The notes beneath the pieces were generated by a model. It searched no databases, was not told where the DNA came from, and saw nothing but the letters and a program-made list of their open reading frames with translations. From Cordia subcordata (taxonomy: Eukaryota; Streptophyta; Magnoliopsida; Boraginales; Cordiaceae): 64,000 nt of DNA. Shown one piece after another: positions 46,929-59,620 of this stretch. The position numbers and the translations under genes were made by a program. The stretch is from NCBI GenBank assembly GCA_028554755.1, contig JAPTOF010000025.1:496001-560000 (forward strand). The letters run 5' to 3'. Each line of letters opens with the position of its first letter. Positions within the stretch are counted from its first letter, which is position 1.

Positions 46929-48850
46929 TGTATGTCTTTGAGTGCAAGCTCTAAAGACCCGCAAGTGCACGGATCGATGCAGTGTAGTGTGTGCGAGAAC
47001 GGGTGTCGAACCACAGGGAGGCCATGTTGTGAGATGGATTCTATATGTGTGTTCTAGAATGTGCCTAAAAATAAGAAATCTAAACTATCTATTTTTGGGA
47101 TTTTGGATTTTTGAATGGTCAGGGGCTCTAACTAAAACGAATTAAACTAAACTATAGAATTGGGAAAATTGAGGGACAAGCTAATCTAGAGGAACTAACA
47201 AATGAAAAGGTGTTAGGGTGACTTCAACTTATGAATGGGTGATTCTATTCTCAATTGCTATGGGATTAAAGAATGATGGCTTACTTTAGTGATTGCTCTT
47301 AACTAGGTTGCTAACTTAGTGTCTTAATTTCCCCTAGGACTCGGTGCGGGTCTGTCCCTAGGCGGCGCCTCCTAGAGCTACGGCGTGGTCCTTATGACCT
47401 AGGGCCTTAAGAGTGACTAACTAGCTTTCTAGGTGACTTAGAATGAACCTACCCTAGCACCTAAACTATTGGCTGGATTTAAAGCCAAGACCTAGTGTCG
47501 CTAAAGTCAACTAATCCTATCCTGAAACCTATTGGCTGAATTTAAAGCCAAAGGAGACTTGGCCTAGGCTAGCTTTAAATTATGCTTCGTTATTCTAGGG
47601 TCACAATAGCGGGATTTAACCTATTGACACATTCATACATGTTCTAAGCCAAGGTGTTCGCGAATAAAGGGACCTATTCAACTACCAAACATCGTCATGC
47701 TCGGATTACACCATTAGAAGCAATTAATAACCGACATGTATGCGTTATTGAAGTCATATTCTCTACTAAGCATGCAAATATACATATAGACATGAATATA
47801 AGCATTACCCACTTCATAGCATCCACATATAAACACATAGACATAATTATAGCATGGATTAGATGTGTTTAGTAATAAATAGACTTCAATTTATTCACAT
47901 GCTTCTCATTTAGGCATTTAATCAAACACTTAGACATGAATGAGAAAATAACCATTTGAAAAAGAAAATCAAACATGTATATATATTCAGCCATTTAATC
48001 CCATATCACGAGAGTATATAGCTAACCCATTACATAAGCTAAATCACCCTATACAAGTCTACTCAATCATAATAAAAGACAGAATGAAAGAAAGTTTATG
48101 AAGCTTCCCTTTCATCCTAGCTAATCTTGTGCAAAGCTCTTGAACAACTTGAATCCAAATGTTGAAACCCTCTAAATTCTCTTGCTCCAAAGTGATGAAA
48201 TGTGTGGGAGAGTGTGTGTGTTGTGGGTGAAGACTAGGGTTAAGTGTGTGTGTATGTATGTGTGTTTTGGGTGTGTAAAGATCCTCTCCCTAAAAAATTG
48301 TCAAAAAGCTCTCTCTTTTAAGTTTGAAAATTAGGGTTTTATATCAGCTCTTTACGCTCTGCCGGTGGACCTAGCCGGTCGACCGGCTTTTTCTCTTAGC
48401 TCGATTGGGTTTTTTTGGTGATGCTCTCTAGATTGGCCGATCGACCTAGCTGGTTGACCGTCTTTGGAGGGGTGGTCGTCTAGCTATTTTTGGCATCTCT
48501 CTGGAGTGGCAGGTCGACAAGGTAGACTAGCTCCTTCTTCTTGGTCATTCGGTTGACTTCTTTCCTCCATTCTTTGTCTTTTCGGCCTTTGATCTTCTCC
48601 TTTTGACTCGTACATCTCCTATCTTTATCACCAATCATCGCCCAATCTTGATCTTAACCCAAAGTTCACCTAAATCATTGAAAACAAGCAATTAGTGTAG
48701 CAATTTGTCTCTTAAACTCAATATGTACATTTGTTTACGCTTAAGCCTATTCTTATCAAAAGTACTACACCAATGCATCTATTTGAGCACTTAATACCTC
48801 TTAAACATAGGTAAATTACAATGCAAACACACATAAAACACAACGCATCA
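46929..48850 (-). mobile_element. 3' LTR of Athila-type element A2
   Basis: In plus coordinates it begins TGTATGTCTTTGAG and ends ACGCATCA, 1922 bp. The minus-strand polypurine tract abuts it. It holds AGCCGGTCGACCGGCT (48373-48388) close to a TATA box (about 48335) in minus sense, and two perfect TTGGCT/AGCCAA stem-loops (about 47469 and 47531). Confidence 0.85.
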
Positions 48851-50185
48851 ACACCCCCAAACCTTCTGCTTTCTTATCCTCAAGCAAGCCCAATCTTAAA
48901 TTTATTTCTAAAGCTGATACAATGGATTACCTAAAGGATTGAATCGCTATCAAGGTCAGTCTAAGAAGTATGAAGGGGGCATTCCTATTGTGGAGAGATC
49001 TCCAAATCTCTTTGGATCCTCCCTATACTTATAAGGGATCTCATTCCTCGTGGGAATTTCCCAAGTAACCAATCTACCACAAGCCTAGGATTCTAACTCA
49101 CGCACTCGAGATGTTGATATTTCATGCTCCCTCAACTAACACGACCTCCCCAACATGCACCAAGCCTCAAAGACAAGAAGAGAGAATATACAAACACAAT
49201 GGCTTATAAAAAACGTTATTCACATATCTACAAAGATGATAACTTGTGCTCAGTTGACATTGTGTCACTTATGCACTTATTCACTAACTTTTTGGTGCCT
49301 TTGGCTTTTTCTCTTTTTCATTTTATTTTATTTTATATTTTTGCAACTTTTTTGCCTTTTTCAAATTTTTTGGATTTTTCATGCTTTGAATTGTATTCAC
49401 AAAAAGAAAGAAAAAGAAAGGCTTAGGCACATAAAAAATAAACAATCAAGGAAGGGGCACTTACATCAACAACCCTTTTCCAACACCCTTTCCTACCAAG
49501 CTATAGGGTGGCCACTTGAGTTATTCTTAAAGGTCCTCACTCCCCACAACTGTGGAGGGCATCCCCTCCAAGACTTAGTTTTCAAACCACTCTATTCATT
49601 TCTCCAGAATGCATCTCATCTTCACAAATCAATAAAGTCACTGATAATAGCCAACACAATGATCAACAAAGAAATAAATGACTCTACATGTATCAAAATT
49701 GAAAAATTTTCACCATTTTTAAGCGCATAATGCAATCAACCCTAAGCAAGATATATAACAAGAAAACCAAACTCCCACACCCCTAACCTAAACTTTGCTT
49801 GTCCTCAAGCAAATAGATCAAAACGCAAAAACAAGCAAGGATGGTGTGGATAGGGTATAAACATGGGGAACAAGTGGAGAAAGGATAGATACAACCTTGC
49901 ATTTTCTTCAAAGCTTTCCATGCCAATGATAAATCATCATACTACTAAACCTGCGACTCACAATTCACAAGTACTCACAAAGAAAACAAGATTAGTAGCC
50001 TTTGCCTATGCATGCTTGCATTGGCATGTGCAATAATAGGCAATGGTGTATCTTATGGGACAAAGAATCAGGATTCAACACTTTGGTTTGGGTGCAAGAA
50101 AGATAAAAGAAAGAAAATAAAAGGAAAAGAAAATGAAACAAATGCAAAACTGCAAAATTGAACCTAAGTTGCCTCCTACTAGCGC
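48851..50185 (-). other. 3' noncoding module of A2
   Basis: It is colinear with 20943-22270 (A1). The terminal stem-loop is degenerate (about 48869-48888) and the internal one is perfect (TTTGCTTG 49794-49801, CAAGCAAA 49806-49813). Its spacing to the LTR is about 0.92 kb, as in A1 and B. Confidence 0.65.
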
Positions 50186-50289
50186 TAACCATCATGCCGT
50201 CAGTCGGGCAAATACCAACTCATCTTCAACTCCATAGATGGGATCCTAAAGCATTAAAGCCTCTACACGAGCCATGTTCGGATCATATG

Positions 50290-52074
50290 TGATATCGCTA
50301 TTTGAGCACAAGCCTTAATAGCCCGCAAGTGCACGGGACGTGTGTAGTACAGTGTGTGCAAGTGCGGGGTCGAATCCACAAGGGAGGCTACCTTAGTTTA
50401 GTCTCTATGTGCTCGGGTGCCTTAAACTAGCTACGTGCGTGAGTGTACTTACTTTAGGATAAAAGGAGCTCAGAAAAAAGGAAAATAAAAACTAATCTAT
50501 GGAGGAACTTAAGGGAGCCAAACAAAGGAAGGAGACACTAATAAAGAAGAAAGGGGACCTAGGGCGATTGCATTGCAACTAGACTTGGGCTATGAGAACG
50601 GATGAGGTCTATCTAAGGCTCGAGACTTCTATTGCCGTTGTGTTGATCGGGGGTTCTCCTAACCAATACTAGTGGTTTAACCCATTAGCTGGATTTAAAG
50701 CTAAGGGCCAATCCCTCCTAGCCTACGCAATTCGTGTGTAGAACTTATCCTCTTGGCTGGGTTTAAAGCCAAGGACTAGCATCTAAACACTACGTGATAT
50801 TAAGGCTCAATTAACCAACACTAACGTGGATGAGGGATACTCTAGTCTAGGTTAACTTATCCGCTTGGCTGGATTTAAAGCCAAGGACTAGCACCTAAAC
50901 TCGACTAAGCAAAGCATGTGACCTATTAGCTGGATTTAAAGCTAAAGCCTACTCTACTAAGCAAAGCCATGAGATTACGCACAATCACATCACCCAAATA
51001 AGTAGATAAGAGCATTTGAAGCACAAATAACACATGCATATTCACTTAGGCATTTTAACAAACACATAGACATGCTTGATTTCCAATACATAGACATATT
51101 GAATCATGCCATAAATTTATGTAAATAAATATGTATTAAGAGCCAAATATCTACACAAATCCATTATTCAACGCCCTAATCTAATATACAATAACAATCA
51201 ACCCTAAATCTAGCCTAATCTAGCAACATATTTACAAGAAATAGAGAAAGAACAAGAAGAACTTCCCTAAATTCTTGCTTCCAAATCCGTACAAATCCTT
51301 CAATTCTTTGTTTGCTGCTTCAATCCTTGCTTGGTGTGGGGTTTAGATGGTGGTTTAGGGTGGTTTGTGTAGTGGGTCGAGGTTAGGGTTTATTAGGGTT
51401 TAAGAAATAAAAGTTCCTCCTCCAAAAATGAGCTGAAACGAGCTTTTTAAGGATTTCTTCCGCGCACAGCCGATCGACCTAGCCGGTCGACCGGCTCCTC
51501 TTTCTTGCTCGACCGGCTTCAATCATGATGCTCTCTGGACTGGCCGGTCGACCTAGCCGGTCGACCGGCTCCTCTTTCTTGCTCGACCGGCTTCAATCAT
51601 GATGCTCTCTGGACTGGCCGGTCGACCTAGCCGGTCGACCGGCTCCTCTTTCTTGCTCGACCGGCTTCAATCATGATGCTCTGGGTGGCGATCGACATAG
51701 CCGGTCGACCGGCTTCTTGAGGAGCTCGACCGGCTTCAAATCTTTTGTTCTCTGGAGCGGCCGGTCGACCTAGACGGTCGACCGGCTCTTCTTCTAAGTC
51801 GACCGGCTGGATCAGAAAACTCTCTTCTTTATTTCTTTTCTTCCGGTCTTCATCCGTTAGCTCATTTCTTCCTCGCATAAGCTTAAACCCTTCCAAAACA
51901 CTCCTAAAACATGGAATATAACACTTAATATAGTATTTATGCACCTAAATACATTAAGTACGAATATTAACAAATATGCATAAACTTTATACTAAGCGCA
52001 CTCAATTATACTCTAAACACCCTTAAATATGCATGCAAAAACTAGATGCAAACATGCACAAATTACACACATCA
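50290..52074 (-). mobile_element. Solo LTR, D-type, with perfect target duplication
   Basis: It is a 1785-bp LTR flanked by ATATG at 50285-50289 and 52075-52079. It interrupts A2 between its 3' module and integrase. In minus sense the U3 carries the 74-bp SalI-palindrome array (51469-51815). Four GGATTTAAA stem-loops lie at 50685-50945. With no internal sequence, it is the product of LTR-LTR recombination. Confidence 0.9.
51469..51815. repeat. 74-bp tandem array carrying a SalI palindrome
   Basis: Units start at 51469, 51543, 51617, 51687 and 51760 (periods 74, 74, 70, 73; the last is partial). AGCCGGTCGACCGGCT recurs at 51481-51496, 51555-51570, 51629-51644 and 51699-51714. The first three units are almost identical, which points to recent expansion. 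Confidence 0.9.
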
Positions 52075-53218
52075 ATATGCATGCTTTAGGCTTTCCCATT
52101 CACCGTCAACTCTCGACTATCCTTCAAGTCTTTGATCTTGACTGCTCCGGAAGGGTAGGCAACCATCACCTCATATGGACCATCCCATCTTGTCTTAAGC
52201 TTACCTAGAAAGAGTTTCAATCGTGAGTTAAACCACCAAACCTTATTAGAGGGAGAGACTGATTTCTTAATAATGTGTTTATCATGAATTCTTTTCATCC
52301 TACCCTTATAAAGCTTGGCATTTTCATACGCCTCAAATCTAAGCTCATCTAACTCCGCTAGGTCTAGCTTTCTTTTCTCACCCACTCTTGCCAAATCAAA
52401 ATTTAAGGCTTTGATTGCCCAAGAAGCCCTATGCTCAAGTTCTACCAGCAAGTGACAAGCTTTCCCATAAACCAATCTATACAGAGGCATACCAATGGGA
52501 GTTTTAAAGGTGGTACAGTAGGCCTACAAAGCATCATTTAGCCTAATAGACCAATCTCTCCTATTGGGCCTAACCGTTTTCCCTAGAATGTGCTTGATCT
52601 CCCTATTGGATACCTCTACTTGTCCACTAGTTTGCAGGTGATAAGGAGTGGCTACCTTATAGGTGTCCGAATATCTTCTCAACAAGGCCTCTAAAGTTCT
52701 ATATCGAAAATGCAAACCCCCATCACTAATTAAGACCCTAGGGACTCCGAATCTAGATAAAATGTTCTCTTTATTGAACTTAACCACTACCCTATAGTCA
52801 TTAGTGCGTGTGGGAATTGCTTCAACCTATTTGGACACATAATCAACGGCCACTAAAATGTATTGGTACCCAAAGAAAGGTGGAAATGGACCCATGAAAT
52901 CTATACCCCAAACATCAAACAACTCACAAGGAAGAATAGGGGATAAAGGCATCATGTTTCTCCTAGAGATGGACCTAGATTGTTGACATCTAAAACACTT
53001 CTTACAATACTTTTGGTCATCCCTAAAGAGAGTGGGCCAAAATAATCCACATTGCAAGACCTTCGCAGTCGTCTTCTTCCAACTAAAATGACCCCCACAC
53101 CCCTCATCATGACACATGCTCAAAACATTCTCAATCGCGTCCTCCGGCATACACTGGCGAATCATTTGATCTACACACACTTTAAAAAGATAGGGATCTT
53201 CCCAAAAGAAATGCCTAA
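52075..53218 (-). pseudogene. Athila-type integrase of A2
   Basis: The minus-strand frames carry an intact zinc-binding region (CHDEGCGGHFSWKKT, KCFRCQQSRS), VWGIDFMGPFP (first Asp), LISDGGLHFRYR (second Asp) and HPQTSGQVEVSNREIK (Glu). The C-terminal part follows ([36 protein letters not shown]). Catalytic residues are all present, unlike A1. Stops near 52500-52530 and 52800-52830 break the frame, and a solo LTR splits the zinc domain at 53219. Confidence 0.85.
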
Positions 53219-55024
53219 TGATGCGTCTTTCGAGTGCAAGCTCTAAAAGACCCGCAAGCGTACGGATCATGCAATATAGTGTGTACAAGTGCGGGTGTCA
53301 GACCATAGGGAGGCGTGAATAATGTGGGTGGATTCTATGCTTGGTGCTCTAAAAGGTGCCAAAAAGAAAGATCTAAACTCAACATATTTTTTTTTGGTTT
53401 TGGATTATCGGGAGCTCTAGGTAAAGGAAATAAAACTAAACTATGAATATGAAAAAATAGGAACACAAGTTGGTCAAGAGGGAACTAACAATTGAGAAGG
53501 GATTAGGGTGACTCGACTTATGAATGGGTAATTCTATACTCAAATGCTATGGGATTAAGGGATGATGGCTAACTATCATGAGTGCTCTTAACTAGATTAC
53601 TAGTTAGTGTCCTAATTTCCCCCTAGGACTCAGTGCGGGTCTGTCCCTAGGCAGCGCCTCCTAGAGCTACGGTGTGGTCCTTATGACCTAGGGCCTCAAG
53701 AGTGACTAACTAGCTTACTAGGTGACTTAGAATAAACCTACCTTAATACCTAAACCTTTGGCTGGATTTAAAGCCAAGACCTAGTGTTGCAAAGATCGAC
53801 TAAACATATCCGAAAACCTATTGGCTGGATTTAAAGCCAAATAAGACTCGGTCTAGACCAGCCCTAAATTACACTTCGTCATTCTAAGGTCACTACAACA
53901 GGATTTGACTTGTTAGTGCGTTCATACATGTTGAAGGCCAAGGTGCTCGTGAATAATGGAACCTATTCAACTACCAAACACCGTCATGTTCAGTTCACAC
54001 CATTAGAAATAATTAACAACCAAAACGTATGCGTTATTGAAGTTATACTCATTACTAGGCATGCAAATATACATATAGACATGAATAAAAGCATTACCCA
54101 CTTCATAGCATCCATATATAAACACATAGACATGATTATAACATGGATTAGATATGTTTAGTAACAAACAAACTTCAATTTATACACATGTTTCTTATCT
54201 AGGCATTTTATCAAACACTTAGACATGAATGAGAAAATACCCATTTGAACAAGAAAATTCAAAACATGTATATATATTCAACCATCATATCCCATATCAT
54301 AAGAGTATATAGTTAACCCATTACATAAGTTAAATCACCCTACACAAGTCTACTCAATTATAATAGGAAATAGAATGAAAGAGAGATAATGAAGCTTCCC
54401 TTTCATCCTAGCTAATCTTGTACAAAGCTTTTGAGCAAACTTGATTCCAAATGTTTGAACCCTCCAAATCAAGCTTGGTTCTTAGTGAGAAATGTGTGAA
54501 AAGTGTGTGTGAGATGGGTGAAATCTAGGGTTAAGTGTGTGAGAATTTTAGGTGTGAAGTGCGTGTTAAACTTCCAAAAAGTCCCCCTTCTCTTTCTGTA
54601 GAATCGAGCCCTATTTATATGTTCTCAGCACCAAGCCAGTCGACCGGCTCTGGAGGGGTGGTCGTCCGGCTATTTTTGGCACCTCTCTGGCTAGGTCGAC
54701 CGGCTTTTTTTCCTTGGTCGTCTGGCTGACTTTCTTTCTCCATTCTGCGTCTTTTCGGCCTCCGGTCTTCTCTCTTAGACCCATGCATTTCGCATCTTCA
54801 TCACCTTTCATCGTCCAATATCGATCTTAACCCAAAGTTCACCTAAATCATTAAAAACAAGCAATTAATGCAGTAATTTGTCTCTTAAACTCAATATATA
54901 CAATTGCCTACACTTAAGTCTATTCTTATCAAAAGCACTACACTAATGCATCATTATGAGCATTCAACACCTCTTAAATATAGGTAAATGACAATGCAAA
55001 CACACACAAAAACACAACACATCA
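53219..55024 (-). mobile_element. Solo LTR, A-type, with perfect target duplication
   Basis: It is a 1806-bp LTR with target duplication CCTAA (53214-53218 and 55025-55029), inserted in the integrase zinc domain of A2. It contains two perfect TTGGCT/AGCCAA stem-loops (about 53758 and 53820). In minus sense a TATA box (about 54615) lies next to a degenerate SalI motif (54633-54648). Confidence 0.9.
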
Positions 55025-56149
55025 CCTAACTTGTACTAGGAACCTATCTTTTTCTCTCTTCTCCCAATGGGAGGGAAATCGCCCTGTGGCAAGATAGTTA
55101 ACTATGTGAGCAAACCAAGGTGTATGATGAGAGACGGCAAAAAATTACTCATCAGGAAATGAATCACGAAAAGGGGAGGGATCACTAGAAGATTCATTAA
55201 CAAGACGGGAAAGATGATTCGCAACTAAATTTTCTCTACCCTTCTTATCCCAGATTTCTATGTCAAACTCTTGAAGGAGGAGCAACCACTTAATCAAGCG
55301 GGGCTTAGATTCTTTCTTAGACAACAAATACTTCAATGCCGCATGATCGGCGTAGACAATCACTTTGGATCCTAGGATGTATGACCTAAACTTGTCAGGG
55401 GAGAAGACTATTGCTAGAAGCTCTTTTTTCATGGTGGTATAGTTCTTTTGGGCTTCATCAAAAGTCTTGCTAGCATAGTACAAAACATGGGGTAACTTAT
55501 CCTTCCTTTGACCTAAAACAGCTCCTATTGCATAATCAGATGCATCACACATAACCTAAAATTAGAGACTGTAGTTAGATGGCTGGATAATTGGGGATGT
55601 ATACAATAAGGATTTAAGCCTATTGAAATCTCTAACACATTCATCATCAAAGTCAAAAGGGACATCTTGTGTTAAGAGCCTAGATAAGGGGCGTGCAATA
55701 TGACTAAAATCCTTAATGAACCTACGGTAGAATTCTGCCTGCCCTAGAAAAGATTTAATATCGTTGACACACTTAGGGACAGGTAATTTTTCAATCAATT
55801 CTACCTTAGCCGGGTCAACTTGAATTCCACTAGATAAGACAACATAACCCAACACTATCCCTCGTTACACCATGAAGTGGGATTTCTCCCAACTCAACAC
55901 TAGATTCTTCTTCACACATCGGTCTAAGACTAAAGAGACATGACTCAAGCACTCGTCAAAGCTGTCTTCAAAGACTGAGAAATCATCCATGAAAATCTCT
56001 AAATGCCTCTCAATCATGTCACTAAAAATGACCATCATACATATTTGAAAAGTCGCTACGGCATTACAAAGGCCGAAGGGCATTCTCCAATAGGCAAAAA
56101 TGCCATAGGGGCAAGTAAAGGTGGTCTTCTCCTGGTCCTCGGGGAACAC
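55025..56149 (-). pseudogene. Athila-type RT palm and RNase H of A2
   Basis: Minus-strand pieces are 56149-55865 (FPEDQEKTTFTCPYG, RMPFGLCNAVATFQ and the catalytic FMDDF), 55855-55562 ([16 protein letters not shown]) and 55552-55145 (RNase [39 protein letters not shown]). Single stops or small shifts separate them. The spacer to integrase continues through HHTPWFAHIVNYL. Confidence 0.85.
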
Positions 56150-56167
56150 GGGGATCTGATTATAACC

Positions 56168-57709
56168 CTAATAGCCATCTAGAAAATAATAGTAGCTATG
56201 CCCAGCTACTCTATCTAAGATCTGGTCTAGAAAAGGTAATGGGAAATGATCCTTCCTAGTTTTGGAGTTGAGCTTTCTATAATCCATACAAACTCTCCAT
56301 CTTGTGGGAGTACGTGTAGGGATAAGCTCTCCTATCTCATTCTCACCAACCGTGATCCCGGACTTCTTAGGGACAACTTGGACTGGGCTAACCCACTCAT
56401 TATCGGAGATCGGATAAATAATGCCTGCATCTAAAAGCTTAATGATCTCTTTCTTAACTACTTCGCTCATGTGTGGGTTTAGCCTCCTTTGCATCTCCTT
56501 AGAAGGAATGGCTTTATCCTTAAGGTGAATATGATGCATGCAAACCGAAGAGTCTATACCTCTTAAATCATCAATTTTCCACCTTATAGCCTTCCTATGC
56601 TTCCTAAAGACCTCTAAGAGATGCTCCTCATGCTCACTAGAAAGATCGGAAGCTATGATGACCGGAAGGGTTTCACTAGGGCCTAGGAATGCATACTTCA
56701 AATGATCGGGAAAGGATTTGAGCTCTAAAGAAGGGCTAGGCTCAACCAAGGGGGACTTAACCTCAATATCATCAACGGGGACGTCACTACAATCAAGACT
56801 AGAAGGATTAACCTCAAGTCTCAAGTGACTTATCAATTAAAGGACTCTTAATCAAGGAAGTAGTAGCTACATATTTCTGCTCTAGGGTCTCCAAATCAAA
56901 GCTAGACATCAATTCCTCAAATTTTCTTAATTCTTCTCCATCAGTCATAGTCTTCTCTACAAGGTCCTCGACATAAGAATCAATCACATCCACCCTTAAG
57001 CATTCCTCTCTATCCTCTCCTCCTATACTAGCTCTATTCACCGCCTTGGCAACCTTCATAGTGGATCTCAAATTCCCAAATTTTATCTCTAATAACCCCA
57101 ACCTACAATGGATAATGGCATCTGCGGTGGTAAGAAAGGGGCAACCTAGAAGAATGGGTGTATAATGTCTAGAGTCATGTCCCGAATCCATATCTAACAC
57201 TATGAAGTCAACAGGGTATACAAACTCGCCTACCTGGACCATAACATCCTCCATTACACCCTTAGGTCTACACTTGGACCTATCAGCTAGCTAAAGAGTA
57301 ACATGCGTAGGTGACAACTCATCTAGACCTAGCTGCTGATAGATGGAGTAAGGAATGAGATTCACACTAGATCCTAAATCTAACAAGGCGTGATCAATCT
57401 AGGTCTCTCGGATCCTACAAGGAATGATGAAAGCTTCAGGGTCACTCATTTTCGCCAGAAGGCCCGAAGTACAAATACTACTCACCTTCTCCGTAAGCCC
57501 CGCCTTCTTAGGAATGTGCGATGACCTATGCTTCCTTGTACAAAGATCCTTAAAGAATTTAGAATAGGAGGGGATGGAAAGGATCTCATCTATCAAAGGA
57601 AGATTGACCTTAAGGTCCTTAAGATGCTCTAAAACCTTAAAGAACCTAGAATCCTCACTAGGTATAGGTCTCTCTAAGATGGATGGAAAGGGAGCTCTAG
57701 GCTTAACAC
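56168..57709 (-). pseudogene. Athila-type protease and N-terminal RT of A2
   Basis: Frames 57596-57399 and 57254-56814 cover the protease region (DFIVLDMDSGHDSRHYTPILLG). The active-site stretch near 57340-57400 is damaged by stops. The frame 56836-56168 covers the linker and RT start (RRLNPHMSEVVKKEI, LLDAGIIYPISDNEWVSPVQ, WRVCMDYRKLNSKTRKDHF). The copia element at 57710 interrupts it, so A2 gag and 5' LTR must lie beyond the right edge. Confidence 0.85.
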
Positions 57710-59606
57710 TGTTAGGATTAGTATGCCCTAAAGCTCACTTGTATATGACATTTTGGATATGAAACAATGAGTAATCATATTTTTGTTAAATGGCATTATG
57801 AGTTTCTTACATATAATCTCTGTTATGTTTTATCGATGCATGTACGAAGGTCCTTTGACTTGCACTAATGACTTGGGTGCGCAGTGAGGCTGGACGCACA
57901 GTAGGTCCAAGTCTAGATTTAGTCACGTAATAAATTGAGTCCATAACCAAATAGTAGTGTTGGGCACTCTACTGGGATAAGGTTATATTGAGCAAGTCTC
58001 CTCTTTGAGGGTGATCTACCTAGGTCATTGGAGGACTTTCTGGATTTGTCTCAATAGTACGTGTGTCACGTATTGGATAGGACCATTGTGAGTATGTTTT
58101 CTAGAGACGTACTATCAAAGAAAGAAAACAAGACACTCACTGCTACTAAATGATCATTGCTCTTAATCTTGAATATATGTGGATGAACTAATGAAGTTAG
58201 GGTTTAGTACTTTGATTCACTGTGGGTGAGATCTTATTTTATTAGGATCAACAGCCTTGTGCATTGAGTGCTAAGTTCTAATTAATTAGAACATACATAT
58301 GCAAAATGGAATCTATGTGCCCCTTTGGGATTGTCCAAATTTATCATCCGAATCTAGATCTAGTGATACTACCTTTATAGGTGTGTCAGTCATATGGCTT
58401 GAGGGTCGCTCCCGAGATCAAGAGATTCCATGACCAAGGATGGTTGGCAATTGGACAAGAAACCCAACGGAAAAAGATACAGCTAAGGAGGTGATAGTAC
58501 ACCAGCCAAAGGACCAGTCTTAGCTGTGGGTATACATAGAGGGGCATTATGGTCGGTTATCTAGTAGGTCAAAGACAAAGTTCACATTCGTTTGTGATAA
58601 GCTTTTGGGTAATGACAATTATTCTTGGAGTGCAACTTTGATCTTATGGTGGAATAGATCGGAGTTAAAAATAATTATTATGTCGCCTAGATTGGGCAAG
58701 GATATTTTTAATTATTTTTGGAAGCCAATGATAATTGTGTCTTCTTGGTCCCTTCCCTAGTTGAAATGACTTTGAGAGAGTAATCTTGAAAGAGCAAATT
58801 CCATATTGTGGTAATAGCCTTATTGGGCTAAAGCTTGAAATTGGGTTTGGGCTTTCTTTAGAGTCCAAAATAACCTAATTAGGCTAGGATGGTTTCTTGT
58901 TGGGCTTGGGCCTCCACATGGATTATGGACTATGTGCTGGGCTTGGATAATGGGCTTGGCCTAAGTTTTCCAAGACAAGTGGACAACTTGCAAAATACTA
59001 CAAAAACAAGTGGACAACTTGCACAAGTCTTCCAAGACAAGATTGACAAGTTACATAAAGGAAATACTACATGGAAATTTTCTCCCACTTTGAAAGTTTA
59101 GCAACTTTCGGTGCCAAGGTTCTCTCTATAAATAGACAAGACCCTACACCTTTTATGAATTCCACTTTGTAGTTGATTTCTTCCTTTTTGGCAAGAAAAT
59201 ACTACAACACATAGTACACACTTATTGTGTGATTTTTGCTCTAGTTTTTCAAGAGCATATTACTTTGCTTCTTCCCAGACAAGAGGCTATTCTCTCAAGA
59301 TAAGTCTCTTTAACCATAGGGAAGAAGACTGGGGAGTTGCTTATTGCGACACCCTTGTAGTAAATTTTTGGTGGCCTTGTTCGTGAATGGGAACAATGCT
59401 TGTAACCGGTTTTAGCTTCATCAAAGGCCCCACGCTTCAAGAGGTTAGCTTTATATATTTTTGCAAGCACTAGTTATATTCTATATGTTCTTGAGCATGT
59501 TCTTATGTGTGTAATGTGGTTATTTTATTTTCCTAGCATGTTTTCTTAGTTATAATTTAGAAAATATGGACTAGGATACCCCACCCTTAATAATATCGAT
59601 CCTACA
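57710..59606 (+). mobile_element. 5' LTR of the right-hand copia element
   Basis: It starts TGTTAGGATTAG and ends CCTACA, 1897 bp. The TATA box TATAAATAG is at 59127-59135. Two direct copies of ACAAGTGGACAACTTGCA-like sequence lie at 58974-59023, about 110 bp upstream of it. The left flank AACAC (57705-57709) is the likely target duplication; its partner is outside the window. Confidence 0.88.
59127..59135 (+). promoter_or_regulatory. TATA box of the copia LTR
   Basis: TATAAATAG is preceded by short inverted CAAGT/ACTTG repeats. It is the likely start region for the genomic RNA. Confidence 0.6.
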
Positions 59607-59608
59607 AT

Positions 59609-59620
59609 TGGTATCAGAGC
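59609..59620 (+). other. Primer binding site, initiator tRNA-Met type
   Basis: TGGTATCAGAGC lies 2 bp after the LTR end. It is the standard primer site of plant copia elements. Confidence 0.9.

Noticed and set aside
51469..51815. Regularly spaced palindromes considered as a CRISPR-like array
   Set aside because: The spacers between palindromes are repeats of each other, not unique. The array lies in a plant LTR and is a tandem minisatellite.
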